Origin: Opisthocomus hoazin
Lineage: Eukaryota > Chordata > Aves > Opisthocomiformes > Opisthocomidae
Assembly (NCBI RefSeq): GCF_030867145.1
Contig: NC_134419.1
Span: 70,985,403 to 71,049,402, forward strand
DNA: 64,000 nucleotides
Direction: 5' to 3'
Notes under the pieces: model-generated
The model's input: the letters and a program-made list of their open reading frames with translations, nothing else
Database searches by the model: none
Told to the model about the DNA's origin: nothing
Part shown: positions 13,001 through 22,350 of the stretch, piece by piece
How the letters are laid out: each line of letters begins with the position of its first letter
Position numbering within the stretch: the first letter of the stretch is position 1
Made by a program: the position numbers and the translations under genes

Positions 13001-16000
13001 CCAATTGTACTTTAGGAAAAAATAAAAAAAAATTTTAAGGAAAATGCAATGTTGAAGTAGTTACTTAATGGAGATGTGTTGAACGGTTCTCTTACTCCCT
13101 AGGTATAAAGCCGAGTAATAGCAAATGGATCCCAGAAGCTACAGCAAGATTTCGTATGTACACTACAGGGATAAAGCTTCAAGCCAGAGTGACTTCCCTT
13201 TCCAGAGATGGGGCAGGTGTAGAGCTTATTGACAATTCCACAGGTCATCCAAAAGTTATCAATGAGATATTAACTTCTGAAAAACTGGCTGTAAAGGAAG
13301 TTCTACAAGATAAAAATAACTTTTCAAACAAGCCTGTTGACAAAAAAGGTGATTAAATGAATGTTAACTTTTAGATTGAAGGAGAATTGTCAGTATTCCA
13401 GCCTTTAACGATGATCTTGCTGTTTAACCGTACTTAATATCAGTAATAAACATGGATAGTTTTGATTATGTTGTCAGTTTTCAGTTAAACACAAGCTGCC
13501 CTGCAGATGGCAATATAGACAAAAAGAGAAAGATGAAAATCACTAGGTTTTGCTTAAAGAAATGCTATTTGAGTATTTGACAGTGGAGAGTTACAAATTT
13601 GCTACAACTGAAACTTTTCCTGTGTTTACTTTCTAGTATCTTATTTTTGAGGTGTTTTTTACTTTCACTATTTTATGTGCTAATAGTTTATGAACAGCAA
13701 ATTAAGCAAGACTTACTTTGGTTGCGATTTGTCTTCCTAAAGTGAAGAAATGCAGTTGTCTTTAAAATTCCAAAAGATATTCTGTAACAGTTACTTATAA
13801 TACGTATGTGCTTGGAGGAGAGTGGTACACTGCATTTTCTTACTGCTTCTCTTAGAAACCTCACTTGGGCACTGGAGGTCGATTGAATTGGCTATAGGTG
13901 AAAGCATACCTGTGTGTGTAACAGAAGTTGTAAGTCCAGACCTGTTCTATGCTGTACCAGTTCAAACTAAAGGTAAGAAAAAGTGTTCACTGTTCCTAAT
14001 ATCAGTAAGAAGTCACCACTGCAAGCTAGTTAATGAAATGAATGCCTGTAGTGAACTGAACCATGTGGAAGTGTAGCTCTGACAGTAGAAAAATGTAAAA
14101 AATGCCAAAGGTGAGAGCAGAGGAGCTTCAAAGTAAGTATGCTCTTTCTTCTACCCAAACGTGGTTAGTTATTAAATGTTTTTCTGTAGATCAAGAGAAG
14201 CTACACAGGCAGTTGATTGAACTAGAAGGCTATTGTAAATCTTGTAAGAACCAGCCCTTCAAACCCGAACTGGGTGAAGCCTGTTGTGCCAGGTCTTCAG
14301 GTGAGGCAGTCATTTATTCTTATATTTCCTTTCCAAGTATAAAACACAACTTTCATTTTTGCTTTAGAAAAGGGAAGAATGCCAACTTTAGAGTGCTTAC
14401 ACTTAATTCTGTTACAAAGGGTAGCCTGGCTGCATTTTTGGGGCAAAGAAATCATCTGATAGTCCAAGGGAAAAAAAATAATGAATAGGTTGTGCCCTTT
14501 TTGTTTCTTTTTTTTAGTTTTGGTTATGTTTTGAGAGGGAATAGGCTTTGGACGACAAAGGTAAACGGTACTCTAGTACAAATCTTACCTGTATAATTTG
14601 AGCCAAATTTTGAAAGCAACACTTTCATCTTTATGAATACAGCAGTCAGAAACGATTCCCTTGTTCTAAGGGCTTGTTTCTTGTCAAGTGGCCTTTTCTA
14701 TATGCCAGCAAAAAATTCCTGGAAAACTGTACAGATTCTTGTTTTTTGAATAAGCTGTGTTTTTAAGATGGTATTTCACATGTGATTCTTCTTGTCCAAT
14801 CTTTTCAGGTGATGGCTATTGGTGCAGAGCTCTTGTTCTAAAAGCTTCTCAGTCTGCAGTGAAAGTACTATATGCAGACTATGGGAACACAGAAACTTTA
14901 CCGCTTTCAAAGGTGCTGCCAATTGCTGATTCCTACTTAAAGCTGCCTTTTCAGACAATCCTATGTTCACTTGCAGGTAAAAAAAAAAAAGCCCAAAACA
15001 ACAAAAAAAGCCACTCCAAAAAACCCCTGACTGGTTTTCTTGAACATTATAAACCTGTAGCTATTCTCGTGATAAGTGTTCATTCCCTAATACTGATACA
15101 TGTGATGATCTGCTGAAGTAGTACACCGGTTAATAATGTGTAAGCTGTTTTGGAAAGTATGTTTTTAGTTAATTATCTGTAGAATGTAAGCTATTAGGAA
15201 AATTTAGCATCATATTTTCAAAAACAGTTGTAGTGTTACGTGTAGGATTCAAGTCATATCGTAAAGGAATTCTTCACAGAACAAACTTAATTGTACTTTT
15301 TTTCAGGAATAGAGAAAGCCGAATGGTCTCCATTATTACTTGACAGGTTGAAAGAGATGTTATTGAATAAATATGTCACAATTACAGTGAAAGGCATTAA
15401 TGGAAATGTTAATTTAGTAACAGTGGAGAAACTTTGTGAAAATGGTAGTCTGAATGTGGCTGACAAACTGGTAATGGAAGGTTTTGTCAAATCCTGCCGT
15501 GCTGAAAACTTACATAGGGAACATCAAGGTACGTATTTTCACTTAATTACTTCAAATTACTTAATTTGAAGAACTGTGGGCACACAGAATGTCTAAGTGA
15601 CTTTTTCTTCTAAAAGTCTTAGAGAATTCCCCTTATCGCCCCTTAAATTAGGGAAGCAGTGTCCATCTGTATTTTGCTCATTCACTTGCTTTGTTTTTTG
15701 TAGGCACTGGAGGTGAGACCAAATGCTGCTGCACAGAGTTAAAAATTCGAGTAAGATTCAGTCCAAGCAGTACTCACTTTATGTTTCCAGAATTTAAAAG
15801 AAACCCTATGTGGGAGGCAAATGGGAGTGGGGGGAGATAACAGCTAAGCAAAACGTTGAAGATGTGCAAAGTGAATATCCTGATGCTTTTTCTCAGTCTG
15901 TTTTATGCAGATAATAATTAGAGCACCCTGAAGCTGAAGGAGGATAGCTTATAGATCACACAGGCTTCGTTACTTTGTTTTGCCACACATACACCTGTAT

Positions 16001-17309
16001 TTTTGTTTCCCCCCCCCCTAGAGTATGAAGGCTCAGGAGTGTTATTTTTGTCTGGTGTGTAAAGGTAGTTGCGGTGTTTGGCATAAACTCTGTCATTTGG
16101 ACAAAGGGCAGCTGGATTTTTTTCAGTAACGTGGTTGTGTTTTGCTGTGGATACACATTGTAAGAATTTTCTTACATGTGCAGCTGACTGCCAAGTTGTA
16201 TTTCAGGTAGCAGACATTGATATGTGCCACAGTTTCAGTCATGGAGCTAGGGCTGAATCTTTCAGTAGAACACTGGAATTTGTAACAGTGTTTGCTGGTT
16301 GCAAGATTTATTTTTTTTTCTTTTGAAAACAAAAAATAAAAGTGTCACAGATTATGGCATATTCCTGTAATTTTTGAAAGCTTTCTTGTTTTAAGCTTTC
16401 TCATTTTTTATTTTAACTTAAACTATTTATGAAAAAATAGAACTTTAGGTTACTAAAAGTAACTTAAAGTATACCAGAAGAGATGCATCAGCCTTTCTCA
16501 AAGTGAGGATCTTTGTCAGAGGAACAAACAAGATTTTGAATTTTAAAGACACAAATCCCTTGCAAGCGTGGTTCAGCCTTCCCCCTCTCTCCCAGCCAGT
16601 GGCAGCAAGGTCCAAAGCAAAATTATGCACTATGATATTATGGAGGTAGGAAAAGAGATTTGGGCCTTTACTGCTTCAGAGTAGGTGTAGTTACCAGCAG
16701 TTTAGTGGCAGAAAAGCAGTAAAAAACTATATTGTTCCTGAATGTAGCTGATTTCTCTGCCCTGCTGTAGGCTGCTGAACCTCCTTTTCCCTTCCCCCTG
16801 TATCTGTCTTTGATCTTCCAGTTTGATCTAGCTAATGTCTTTTCTGACTTCAGTTTGGTGACTTTGTCTTCTGTCATCCTTCCTTACTTGACTAAGTTGA
16901 CTCAAAGTCTCATGACAGAGGAAGAGAAGACAGAAGATACCAATATAACTGTGAAACCATCAGGAAACATACATCTTTGAATAACCAGATTTAAGACCCT
17001 GATCTCAGTGGTAGTTTGAGTATTTCATCAATTTGATTCAAGGAAGCTGCTTCTTCAGAAAGAAAACAGGGGGCAGGGGAAGTCAGCTCAGTTCTGCTGG
17101 CTTTTTCGCCCTCCGAAAGATTTTACAGCAGAAAGGATCTGCATGTTCATTGAACTAATCTGGGTCTTAGGATCTACCCTAATCTGAAATCATGTTTCTT
17201 TCTGCTTATTCCACAGCTTCAAAAGCATGAACAGATCCTACTCTTCCTTTTAAACAAGTATGGAAATCCAGATGGATTCACTGAAATGAAAAAACTGTTG
17301 GAATCCTAA
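877..17309 (+). CDS. TDRD1: Tudor domain-containing protein 1, 5'-truncated by window edge
   Basis: TDRD1 is a germ-cell scaffold of nuage (intermitochondrial cement) that binds symmetrically dimethylated arginines of PIWI proteins through extended Tudor domains in the piRNA pathway. Sixteen coding exons are seen: 877-1048, 2575-2658, 3100-3273, 4461-4568, 5858-6028, 7451-7699, 10283-10405, 11534-11644, 11827-11997, 13103-13348, 13856-13972, 14190-14300, 14809-14976, 15307-15528, 15704-15750, 17217-17309. They sum to 2367 nt (788 codons plus TAA) with one continuous frame. Three Tudor cores carry W-Y/C-R-A and D-Y-G-N motifs. Nearly all introns are phase 1. The N-terminal MYND zinc finger and the core of Tudor 1 lie left of the window. 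The C-terminal exon encoding LLFLLNK and MKKLLES matches the family ending. Neighbours VWA2 and AFAP1L2 confirm orthology by synteny. Identification is from family recognition; no database search was run. Confidence 0.95.
2575..2658 (+). CDS. TDRD1: TDRD1 linker exon
   Basis: 84 nt, phase 1 to 1, acceptor ATTTTAG, donor GTAAGC. Encodes a hydrophilic linker (RDCLDKVPVEMKSD and onward) between Tudor repeats 1 and 2. No domain; assigned from frame continuity and splice sites. Confidence 0.8.
3061..3099 (+). promoter_or_regulatory. TDRD1: Unusual C13-T14 polypyrimidine tract at a splice acceptor
   Basis: Thirteen C (3064-3076) run straight into fourteen T (3077-3090), followed by AACGTGCAG. This is the polypyrimidine tract of the acceptor used by the 3100 exon. 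Two abutting homopolymers are prone to length change. Confidence 0.6.
3100..3273 (+). CDS. TDRD1: TDRD1 exon: start of extended Tudor 2
   Basis: 174 nt, phase 1 to 1. Acid-rich linker (ETPEDEELLH) followed by the first SN-like strands of Tudor repeat 2: GDTFAGVVSCVQNPECFFCQ. This wording (GxxxxxxVSxVxxPxxFxxQ) is typical of the segment before a Tudor core. Donor GTAAGT. Confidence 0.9.
4461..4568 (+). CDS. TDRD1: TDRD1 exon: helical segment before Tudor 2 core
   Basis: 108 nt, phase 1 to 1. Encodes CQLAELQRSLNEHCDKL and ends with CCAQFT. The F is the first aromatic of the predicted methylarginine cage. Acceptor AACATCAG, donor GTAAAA. Confidence 0.92.
5858..6028 (+). CDS. TDRD1: TDRD1 exon: Tudor 2 core
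   Basis: 171 nt, phase 1 to 1. Contains LWYRAAV, VGYIDYGN and LPAQAIRCTLAG, the full Tudor core. With the F of the preceding exon, all expected cage positions (F, Y of WYR, Y, Y, N) are present, so this domain should be able to bind dimethylarginine. Confidence 0.95.
7451..7699 (+). CDS. TDRD1: TDRD1 exon: SN-like half of Tudor 2
   Basis: 249 nt, phase 1 to 1. VKPPLGAWTSKA at the start and FTVKVVDRESYRAVVELVD in the middle match the strand pattern that follows each Tudor core. Donor GTGAGT. Confidence 0.92.
7775..7817. repeat. (GT)n/(TA)n compound microsatellite
   Basis: TA dinucleotides interrupted by ACA, then seven GT units, inside a TDRD1 intron. A simple sequence repeat with no further signal. 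Confidence 0.95.
8343..8720 (+). mobile_element. CR1 non-LTR retrotransposon 3' fragment
   Basis: Strongly 5'-truncated CR1 in sense orientation in a TDRD1 intron. It holds the degraded end of the reverse-transcriptase frame (GTGGTTCAGCCCAGAG onward), the conserved GGAAACATTCAAGGTCAGG block, and the 3' UTR ending TCCAACCCAAAATATTCTATGAT. Frame breaks make it non-functional. It belongs to a different, older-looking subfamily than the copies at 39.7 and 52.6 kb. Confidence 0.9.
10283..10405 (+). CDS. TDRD1: TDRD1 exon: start of extended Tudor 3
   Basis: 123 nt, phase 1 to 1. Encodes KLTLKQTVDVIVCTLYNPGEF, the pre-core SN strands of repeat 3. Two adjacent AG acceptors (10281-82 and 10283-84) exist; the first keeps the frame. 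Confidence 0.92.
11534..11644 (+). CDS. TDRD1: TDRD1 exon: helical segment before Tudor 3 core
   Basis: 111 nt, phase 1 to 1. ALNLLNKSLSEYCQK helix, ending EPCCAFFSG with the cage phenylalanine. Donor GTAAGT. Confidence 0.92.
11827..11997 (+). CDS. TDRD1: TDRD1 exon: Tudor 3 core
   Basis: 171 nt, phase 1 to 1. GDGNWYRALV and CFVDYGNVEEV give cage positions F, Y, F, Y, N, all aromatic or Asn as expected. Ends LPFQGIKCWLSG. Donor GTGGAT is weaker than the other donors of the gene. Confidence 0.95.
13103..13348 (+). CDS. TDRD1: TDRD1 exon: SN-like half of Tudor 3
   Basis: 246 nt, phase 1 to 1. Encodes WIPEATARFRMYTTGIKLQA and GAGVELIDNSTGHP, equivalent to the 7451 exon of the previous repeat, then a lysine-rich linker. 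Donor GTGATT. Confidence 0.92.
13856..13972 (+). CDS. TDRD1: TDRD1 exon: start of extended Tudor 4
   Basis: 117 nt, phase 1 to 1. GHWRSIELAIGESIPVCVTE and VSPDLFYAVP match the pre-core pattern of the last Tudor repeat. Donor GTAAGA. Confidence 0.92.
14190..14300 (+). CDS. TDRD1: TDRD1 exon: helical segment before Tudor 4 core
   Basis: 111 nt, phase 1 to 1. Ends GEACCARSS. The position that is F in repeats 2 and 3 (CCAQF, CCAFF) is S here, a change in the predicted methylarginine cage. Confidence 0.92.
14809..14976 (+). CDS. TDRD1: TDRD1 exon: Tudor 4 core
   Basis: 168 nt, phase 1 to 1. GDGYWCRALVLKAS and LYADYGNTETLPLSKV. The usual WYR is WCR, so the second cage aromatic is cysteine; Y, Y and N of YADYGN are kept. 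The fold looks intact. Confidence 0.94.
15307..15528 (+). CDS. TDRD1: TDRD1 exon: SN-like half of Tudor 4
   Basis: 222 nt, phase 1 to 1. Contains NKYVTITVKGINGNVNLVTV and ADKLVMEGFVKS, the equivalent of the 7451 and 13103 exons. Donor GTACGT. Confidence 0.93.
15704..15750 (+). CDS. TDRD1: TDRD1 penultimate coding exon
   Basis: 47 nt, phase 1 in, phase 0 out, after TTTGTAG and before GTAAGA. Encodes GETKCCCTELKIR; the CCCTEL cluster is a family hallmark near the C-terminus. Confidence 0.85.
15751..17216 (+). other. TDRD1: Last TDRD1 intron
   Basis: About 1.5 kb of AT-rich intron with a short C tract (16010-16018). No further exon or repeat family is recognised. Confidence 0.6.
17217..17309 (+). 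CDS. TDRD1: TDRD1 last coding exon and stop
   Basis: Phase 0 exon after TTATTCCACAG encoding LQKHEQILLFLLNKYGN and a MKKLLES end, with TAA at 17307-17309. The hydrophobic helix and lysine-rich ending match vertebrate TDRD1. Confidence 0.92.
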   Translation, partial: LQKHEQILLFLLNKYGNPDGFTEMKKLLES

Positions 17310-19130
17310 GTCATGTGCCATTTCATTAGTATGTGTACCAGGTTGCTGCCATTCCATTTTTGGAAGAGCAAGTGTATTCATCAGCTGAAAAACGAGAGTC
17401 GCTTTGTAGAAATTCTGCTGTTTACATACCTGTACTTACCTGTATGCTTGGATTGTTATTGTGAAAGAAGTACGTAACGTCAAGGATTTCAAAGCTGCAA
17501 GCTAAAATTTTCTGTTCTGTTTTTGTTTTACACCACTGTGTGCTCCTAAGCTTTTTTTTGCTTTTATTTTGCTGTTGAATGTACATAACTCTAAGGAATG
17601 GCCATTGAGTTGTGAGTCTATTCTGCAAACTTACGTTTAAAATTATTGTAATTGGAAAGCTTGCTTCAACTTTGGTACTATTAATTTTACTTAAAAAACT
17701 GTATCTTATCTTGATTAGGCTTCCTTCAACTGAATTTCCAGTCTGAAGTTAAACTGAAAATTAGTCTTTGTAAACTTGGTTTCAGAATCATTATAGGCTG
17801 AATCTTGTCTTGGACTGCATATGGGTAGTTCTCTCTAAAAGAATCGGCAAACACAAATGCACACAGTTCTTCATGTACACTTAGGCCGTGTGACATGCAT
17901 CTGTGAATATTGTTTTGAAGTAAATTGTGTTAGAGCTGTTCTGTCTGTAGCTATGTTGTCAGGATTTCTACCCCATCAAGTTTTTTCACACCGTAATAGA
18001 AAAGTCCCAAATGATTAAGGGATTTTCAGTATTTCTCTAAAATGTAGTTGATACCTAACTGTCATTTCTGGCCAGTCCAGTGGTGATGTTAATAAGGAAT
18101 GCTTCATTACTGTTCAGTAGAGCACAGTAGACATTTGCTTATTGAAACTGCCTGGTCAGCTTTTTTGTCCACTTGAAATATATATTTTAAGTTCAGGTTT
18201 TGTGCAGATTGGCAGGATCTTGAGATTAAATTTGTTGTGCAAGTGAAGTATTTTTGTTTCACTTAATGTTTTATTACACTTAAAATGCCTCGGATTTTTT
18301 TCCTGCCTCTTAGTTTTTGTTGCCTCACTTTCTTGCAGTATCTAATAATTAAACCAACTCTTGCACGTGGGTCTTGAGTTCTGTTTGTGCCCCCAGTTCT
18401 GAACAGAGAGGGTGGCTGTCTCAAGTGTCCTTTGACTCCTGGGACATGGGCCTTTCACAAGCACTTGCCCACATGCAAAGCAACTCGCAGATGCTTTTGT
18501 CCTCCCGTGGCTCTTGTTTGCTCTTCCACACACCACCTCTCCTAGCACCTAGCCATTGCATTTCGGAAGATGACTTTGACCGCAGTAGTCAAAAGTAGTC
18601 GCTTTGTCAATGCTTTGTAAGCAGGAGAAAGGACAAGTGAATCTTTGCTTGTTTGACTCGGGCAAAAACCCCTGGAAAGCAGCAGCGGGTGTTTCACTTG
18701 GAGATGTGCGTGTGGTGCCGCACAGAGGTATCTGGCAGTAATCCTTCTGGACAGTGGAAGGAAAGGAGAAGGAAGAGATTTCATAGGGTTCAGAGACTTA
18801 GTTCACTCCTTAATTTCAGGTAAAATCTTTGGGAACACTAATGTAGGGACAAATCAAGCATGGAATGTGGAAACCTCTTGGACTTCTTGATGTAACCTTT
18901 GGTGGTTCTTGCTTTTCCTTTTCTCTGCTAATTTTAATCTGTAACTGACATCTGTTCTTGAAGTAATAAACCATCAGCTATGGATTATATTTATCTAAAT
19001 AATAGTATAGAATCTAATTCCGAAGTAAACTTCCATGTGTGATTATGTCTAAACAAAGGTTATTATATGAAACACTTAAAACTGCAACATCTGTACTCTT
19101 AGTAAATAAACTTTCTTACCTCCTCTCCAT
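17310..19130 (+). other. TDRD1: Probable TDRD1 3' UTR
   Basis: AT-rich sequence without introns or repeats after the stop. Possible poly(A) signals are ATTAAA 18348-18353, AATAAA 18965-18970 and AATAAA 19105-19110. The true cleavage site cannot be decided from sequence alone. Confidence 0.5.
18965..18970 (+). terminator. TDRD1: Candidate poly(A) signal AATAAA
   Basis: Canonical hexamer about 1.65 kb after the TDRD1 stop; a second AATAAA follows at 19105-19110. Confidence 0.4.
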
Positions 19131-20200
19131 CCTTTCTGGAGAAGAAAAACAAAAGTGAACTGGAACTCCAGACTAACAGCACTTCTGAAAGGGAAGTAGT
19201 ATAGACAAAAATCTTACAGTGCTGAAAAACAACAGGGGTTTTTTAATCTTTTAAAGACCGTTTTCATTTACAAATCACTGTTGGAGGAACTAGAGCATGC
19301 CTTGTTCATTGGGTTTGACTGAAATGTTTTGCTTATTTTTTATTTAGCACTTGGTGTTGCATTCCATCCTTAACACTGCATGCTGAGGTAGGTGCAAGGG
19401 AGTGTTTTGCCCGTACAGATTACAAAATTATTGATCCGTGTTTTAGTTTTGTGTGGGAAGAGGTGTGCAAGACACTCTTCAACTGGAAGTGCTTGGTCTT
19501 GTGCGATTACCAGTACCTGCAGCTGTCTGATGCTGGTTAAGCCTGTCGGGTTAAGGTGATACATTGCCTTTGAAAGGCAGTGTGGTCTTGAGGCTTGGAC
19601 TCTTGAGGTCTTGCTGTCTGCTTTTAAACTCTTACTACAAGGTCTGACACCTTCTCTCCCCCAAATACATGTTTACTTTTTCCACAGGTACTTTTTTTTT
19701 TTTTTTTTATTGAGGAGCATTGCTCAGTCACAGAGTGTCCATCGCAGTGGTCAGCTGCTCCTTCATGCAGTACAGCCCACCCTTGGGATGGGTCAGGCAG
19801 AACCTCACGTGGGATTCAGCAGCCGCCAAGCTGTGCCAGACCCCGTTTGGTAGTGCCAGCCGGGTTACTGTACCCTTCCCAGAACTGCATTGCCATCTAA
19901 AAAGAAACTCAAGAAAACAGCTAGGGATTGAGTTTGGTTAGTTAGTACTCTCATCTCTTAAATTTGCCTGGCAGGGAAGGGCTGAAAGCATGGTAACATC
20001 AATCCTCTGAATGTTTTAGAATTACAGGTTTGTAACAGCTACGTTGTGGTAACCCTGTAGGACAGAAATGTTTTCTCCAAAGCTGGACCGCCCTGTCGTA
20101 CCGCTTTATTTGAAATCGATTGCTCTGGTGCTGTTTTCTTCCTCGGCTTTTATTGTGGGAGCTGGTTTTTGGTGGTGGGTTGTGTGGTGGGGTGGCATCT
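19131..20200. other. TDRD1-VWA2 spacer
   Basis: No gene recognised. It holds a T tract at 19689-19708 and unremarkable sequence grading into the GC-rich island to the right. Confidence 0.5.
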
Positions 20201-20214
20201 AGCCTGGTTACGTA

Positions 20215-20560
20215 CCCTTTCGCTCCGCGTCAGGCCTCTGCAGGAAGGAGAACAGCTGAGCAAGGTCCGAGTGCTGCGTGCCCACGGCACAGCTCCTCTG
20301 CTGTCCTTGCTCTTGCTGCTGAGGTCTTGGCGTTGCTCCGCTTTCACGGGTGGGGGCTGGAGAAAGTATCGTTCTAAACCCGTGGCGGGGAGGCAGAGGT
20401 GCTGAGAGGGGCAGAGCCGACCCCCGTCCCGCTCCTCCCCTCCCCGGCCGCAGCCGCGGCCGGGGAGGGGAGGAGCGGGGCGGGGGTCGGCGGCTGCTGA
20501 GCGGGGCGAGGAGGTGGCTGCGCCGGGTGAGTACAAACCCCCCCCCACCGCCCAGAAAAC
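20215..20560 (+). promoter_or_regulatory. VWA2: GC/CpG-rich island with donor; candidate VWA2 promoter and noncoding exon 1
   Basis: A GC-rich, CpG-rich block in otherwise AT-rich DNA, with a GC-box-like GGGGCGGGGG at 20477-20486. It ends in CTGCGCCGG followed by GTGAGTAC, a strong splice donor at 20527. It lies upstream of the first coding VWA2 exon, which begins with an acceptor and so needs a noncoding exon 5' of it. Assignment to VWA2 rather than to an unseen gene or a minus-strand transcript is inference; a second GC-rich block at 27.23-27.5 kb is the rival. Confidence 0.45.
20415..20492. repeat. Near-perfect 36-bp inverted repeat (hairpin)
   Basis: Arms 20416-20451 and 20456-20491 are reverse complements at 35 of 36 positions, with a 4-nt AGCC loop. 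The stem is almost all G and C, one strand of it purine-rich (GGGGAGGGGAGGAGCGGGG). It sits in the GC island 36 bp before a splice donor. Confidence 0.9.
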
Positions 20561-20870
20561 CAGCCCGAGCCCTGCTGCTGTAACTCGTGGTTCCTGTGTG
20601 CGTTAGAGAGGGACGGGGATGCCCTCTGCAGAGGGCTGGGGTGGGAGGCAGCGGGACCCTGCTTCCGAGTTAGCTGAGAAAAGGCAAACAGGCATTGAAA
20701 TGTGACCTGGAAGCTGTGAAGATGATTTAACGGGGGCTTCTGCTATGCTGACGTCCATTTCGTTTGTTTATTTTGTGTAGTGAAGGCGAGGCATCGCTGG
20801 GAGACAAGTCCCGCATCAGCCACATCTTCACACTCACCCCCTCCTTGTGGGTGCTGCCTGCTGGGGTAGT

Positions 20871-20950
20871 CAGAATCGTAGAATCATTCAGGTTGGAAAA
20901 GACCACTAAGATCATCAAGTTGACCCTGTTGTCTTCAGCATGTGCTCCTG
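20871..20950 (-). mobile_element. CR1 3'-end fragment
   Basis: Antisense CR1 tail: AGAATCGTAGAATCATTCAGG then TTGGAAAAGACC and AAGATCATCAAGTTGACC, the reverse complement of a CR1 3' end. Short and degraded; same general type as the copy at 31.9 kb. Confidence 0.8.
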
Positions 20951-20997
20951 AAGATGTCTGGGTCTTCTAGGGAGACTCTAAGAGGAATAAGTAGATG

Positions 20998-21212
20998 GAA
21001 TCACAGAATCACAGAATGGTAGGGGTTGGAAGGGACCTCTGTGGGTCATCTAGTCCAACCCTCCTGCCGAAGCAGGGGCACCTACAGCAGTCTGCATAGG
21101 ACCTTGTCCAGGCAGGTCTTGAATATCTCCAGAGAAGGAGACTCCACAACCTCACTGGGCAGCCTGTTCCAGGGCTCCATCACCCTCAGAGGGAAGAAGT
21201 TCTTAAATCTCT
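20998..21212 (-). mobile_element. CR1 3' fragment
   Basis: Antisense CR1 starting at the 3' tail (ATCACAGAATCACAGAATGG) and running through the 3' UTR (GACCTCTGTGGGTCATCTAG) into the end of the RT frame (GGGCAGCCTGTTCCAGGG). It matches the subfamily of the 39.7 and 52.6 kb copies. Confidence 0.92.
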
Positions 21213-22345
21213 TTTGACTACATTAGTTCTGCTAGGAAAAAAAAAAAAAAACCATGGACAATTCCTTCTTTCTAAAGCTGCTTTAGAAAGGGCTGGCACA
21301 CGTCTGTCCTGAAACTGCGTGCAGGTAACAGCTTGTACGTGTTTGCTGGAGTGGTGCTGTGGAGAAGGTTCCCAGGCTGTGGCTTGTCCTTGGGGCTCAC
21401 AGAGATGCAGCAGGAGGAAGAGGAGGAGGTGTGAATTGCGGTTAGTTTTGTGAAAGGGGCTGGATATATAATGAGCAAGAACATCTTGGCATTGTGCATG
21501 CTGAGGTGAGGACAGACTCATTTTTAGGAGCTAAACTGAATACTGGAGATGATGAGAAAGGATTTTTTTTTTTTTTTTTTTTTTTTTTTCCCCTCCCTCT
21601 GGCCTCTGCTGCAGGCAATCCTTGCAGCTGGCTGGCTTCAAAGGTGGAATTCCTCCTCTTCTGCAGTATCGGGTGCTGGGGAAGGACAGACCAGAATTTT
21701 GTTTCCTCGGGAGGCAAGCTTCTCATAGTAATCTTTAAATCCTTATTCCTGGCTGTGGTACTATGAAGTTTGTCTTTCTAAGCCAGCCAGCAGGTGCCTG
21801 TGGTTTGAGGCCTGGCTTCATTAACAACCAGCTTGGTGCTCTTTGGCCCGTGGTTTTCTTCTGCTGCAGACAACAAGCACCCCTTCTCGCACTGCTGAGA
21901 ACGCGTGCAGGGGAGGCTGTCAGGACAGCGATATCACCAAGTGAAAGAACAGAAGTTTTTTTGTCTTGTGAGATGAGGTGACAAACCTAAGGTCTTCCTG
22001 GCCCTCTGGGAAGCTTTTGGACAGCAGTATCTGGGTGGCATGGTGGTACACCTAAGCAGTAAAGCAGAGAGATGCAATCTTGCTGATGTGCACAAGAAAG
22101 CTGCCTGCAAGGGGTGTGATGCTCTCCCAGCTTGTTCTTTGGGAACCACTTACAGCTCCTCATGGTGCAGGTAGATCAGTGGTTCATTGACCTCAGGAGT
22201 GGATGTTTCTGGTTGGTGGGAGGCGATACAGGTTAGGCACCCAGCTGTAGCCTTCCTGGGTTTGCACAGCTCAGGGTGGGGGTAATTACAGTAATTGCAC
22301 TGGAACCCATTGCCTTGAATTAGCAGTTCTCAGCAGGGTATGTGA
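21213..22345. other. No gene recognised
   Basis: Spacer or VWA2 intron 1. It contains a run of 26 or more T at about 21564-21589 (with the A run at 21238-21252 facing it), but no coding exon or named repeat. Confidence 0.5.
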
Positions 22346-22350
22346 CCGAG

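Noticed and set aside
20150-20583. Similar arginine/proline-rich peptides predicted on both strands
   Set aside because: The resemblance is produced by the inverted repeat at 20416-20491, not by two related genes.
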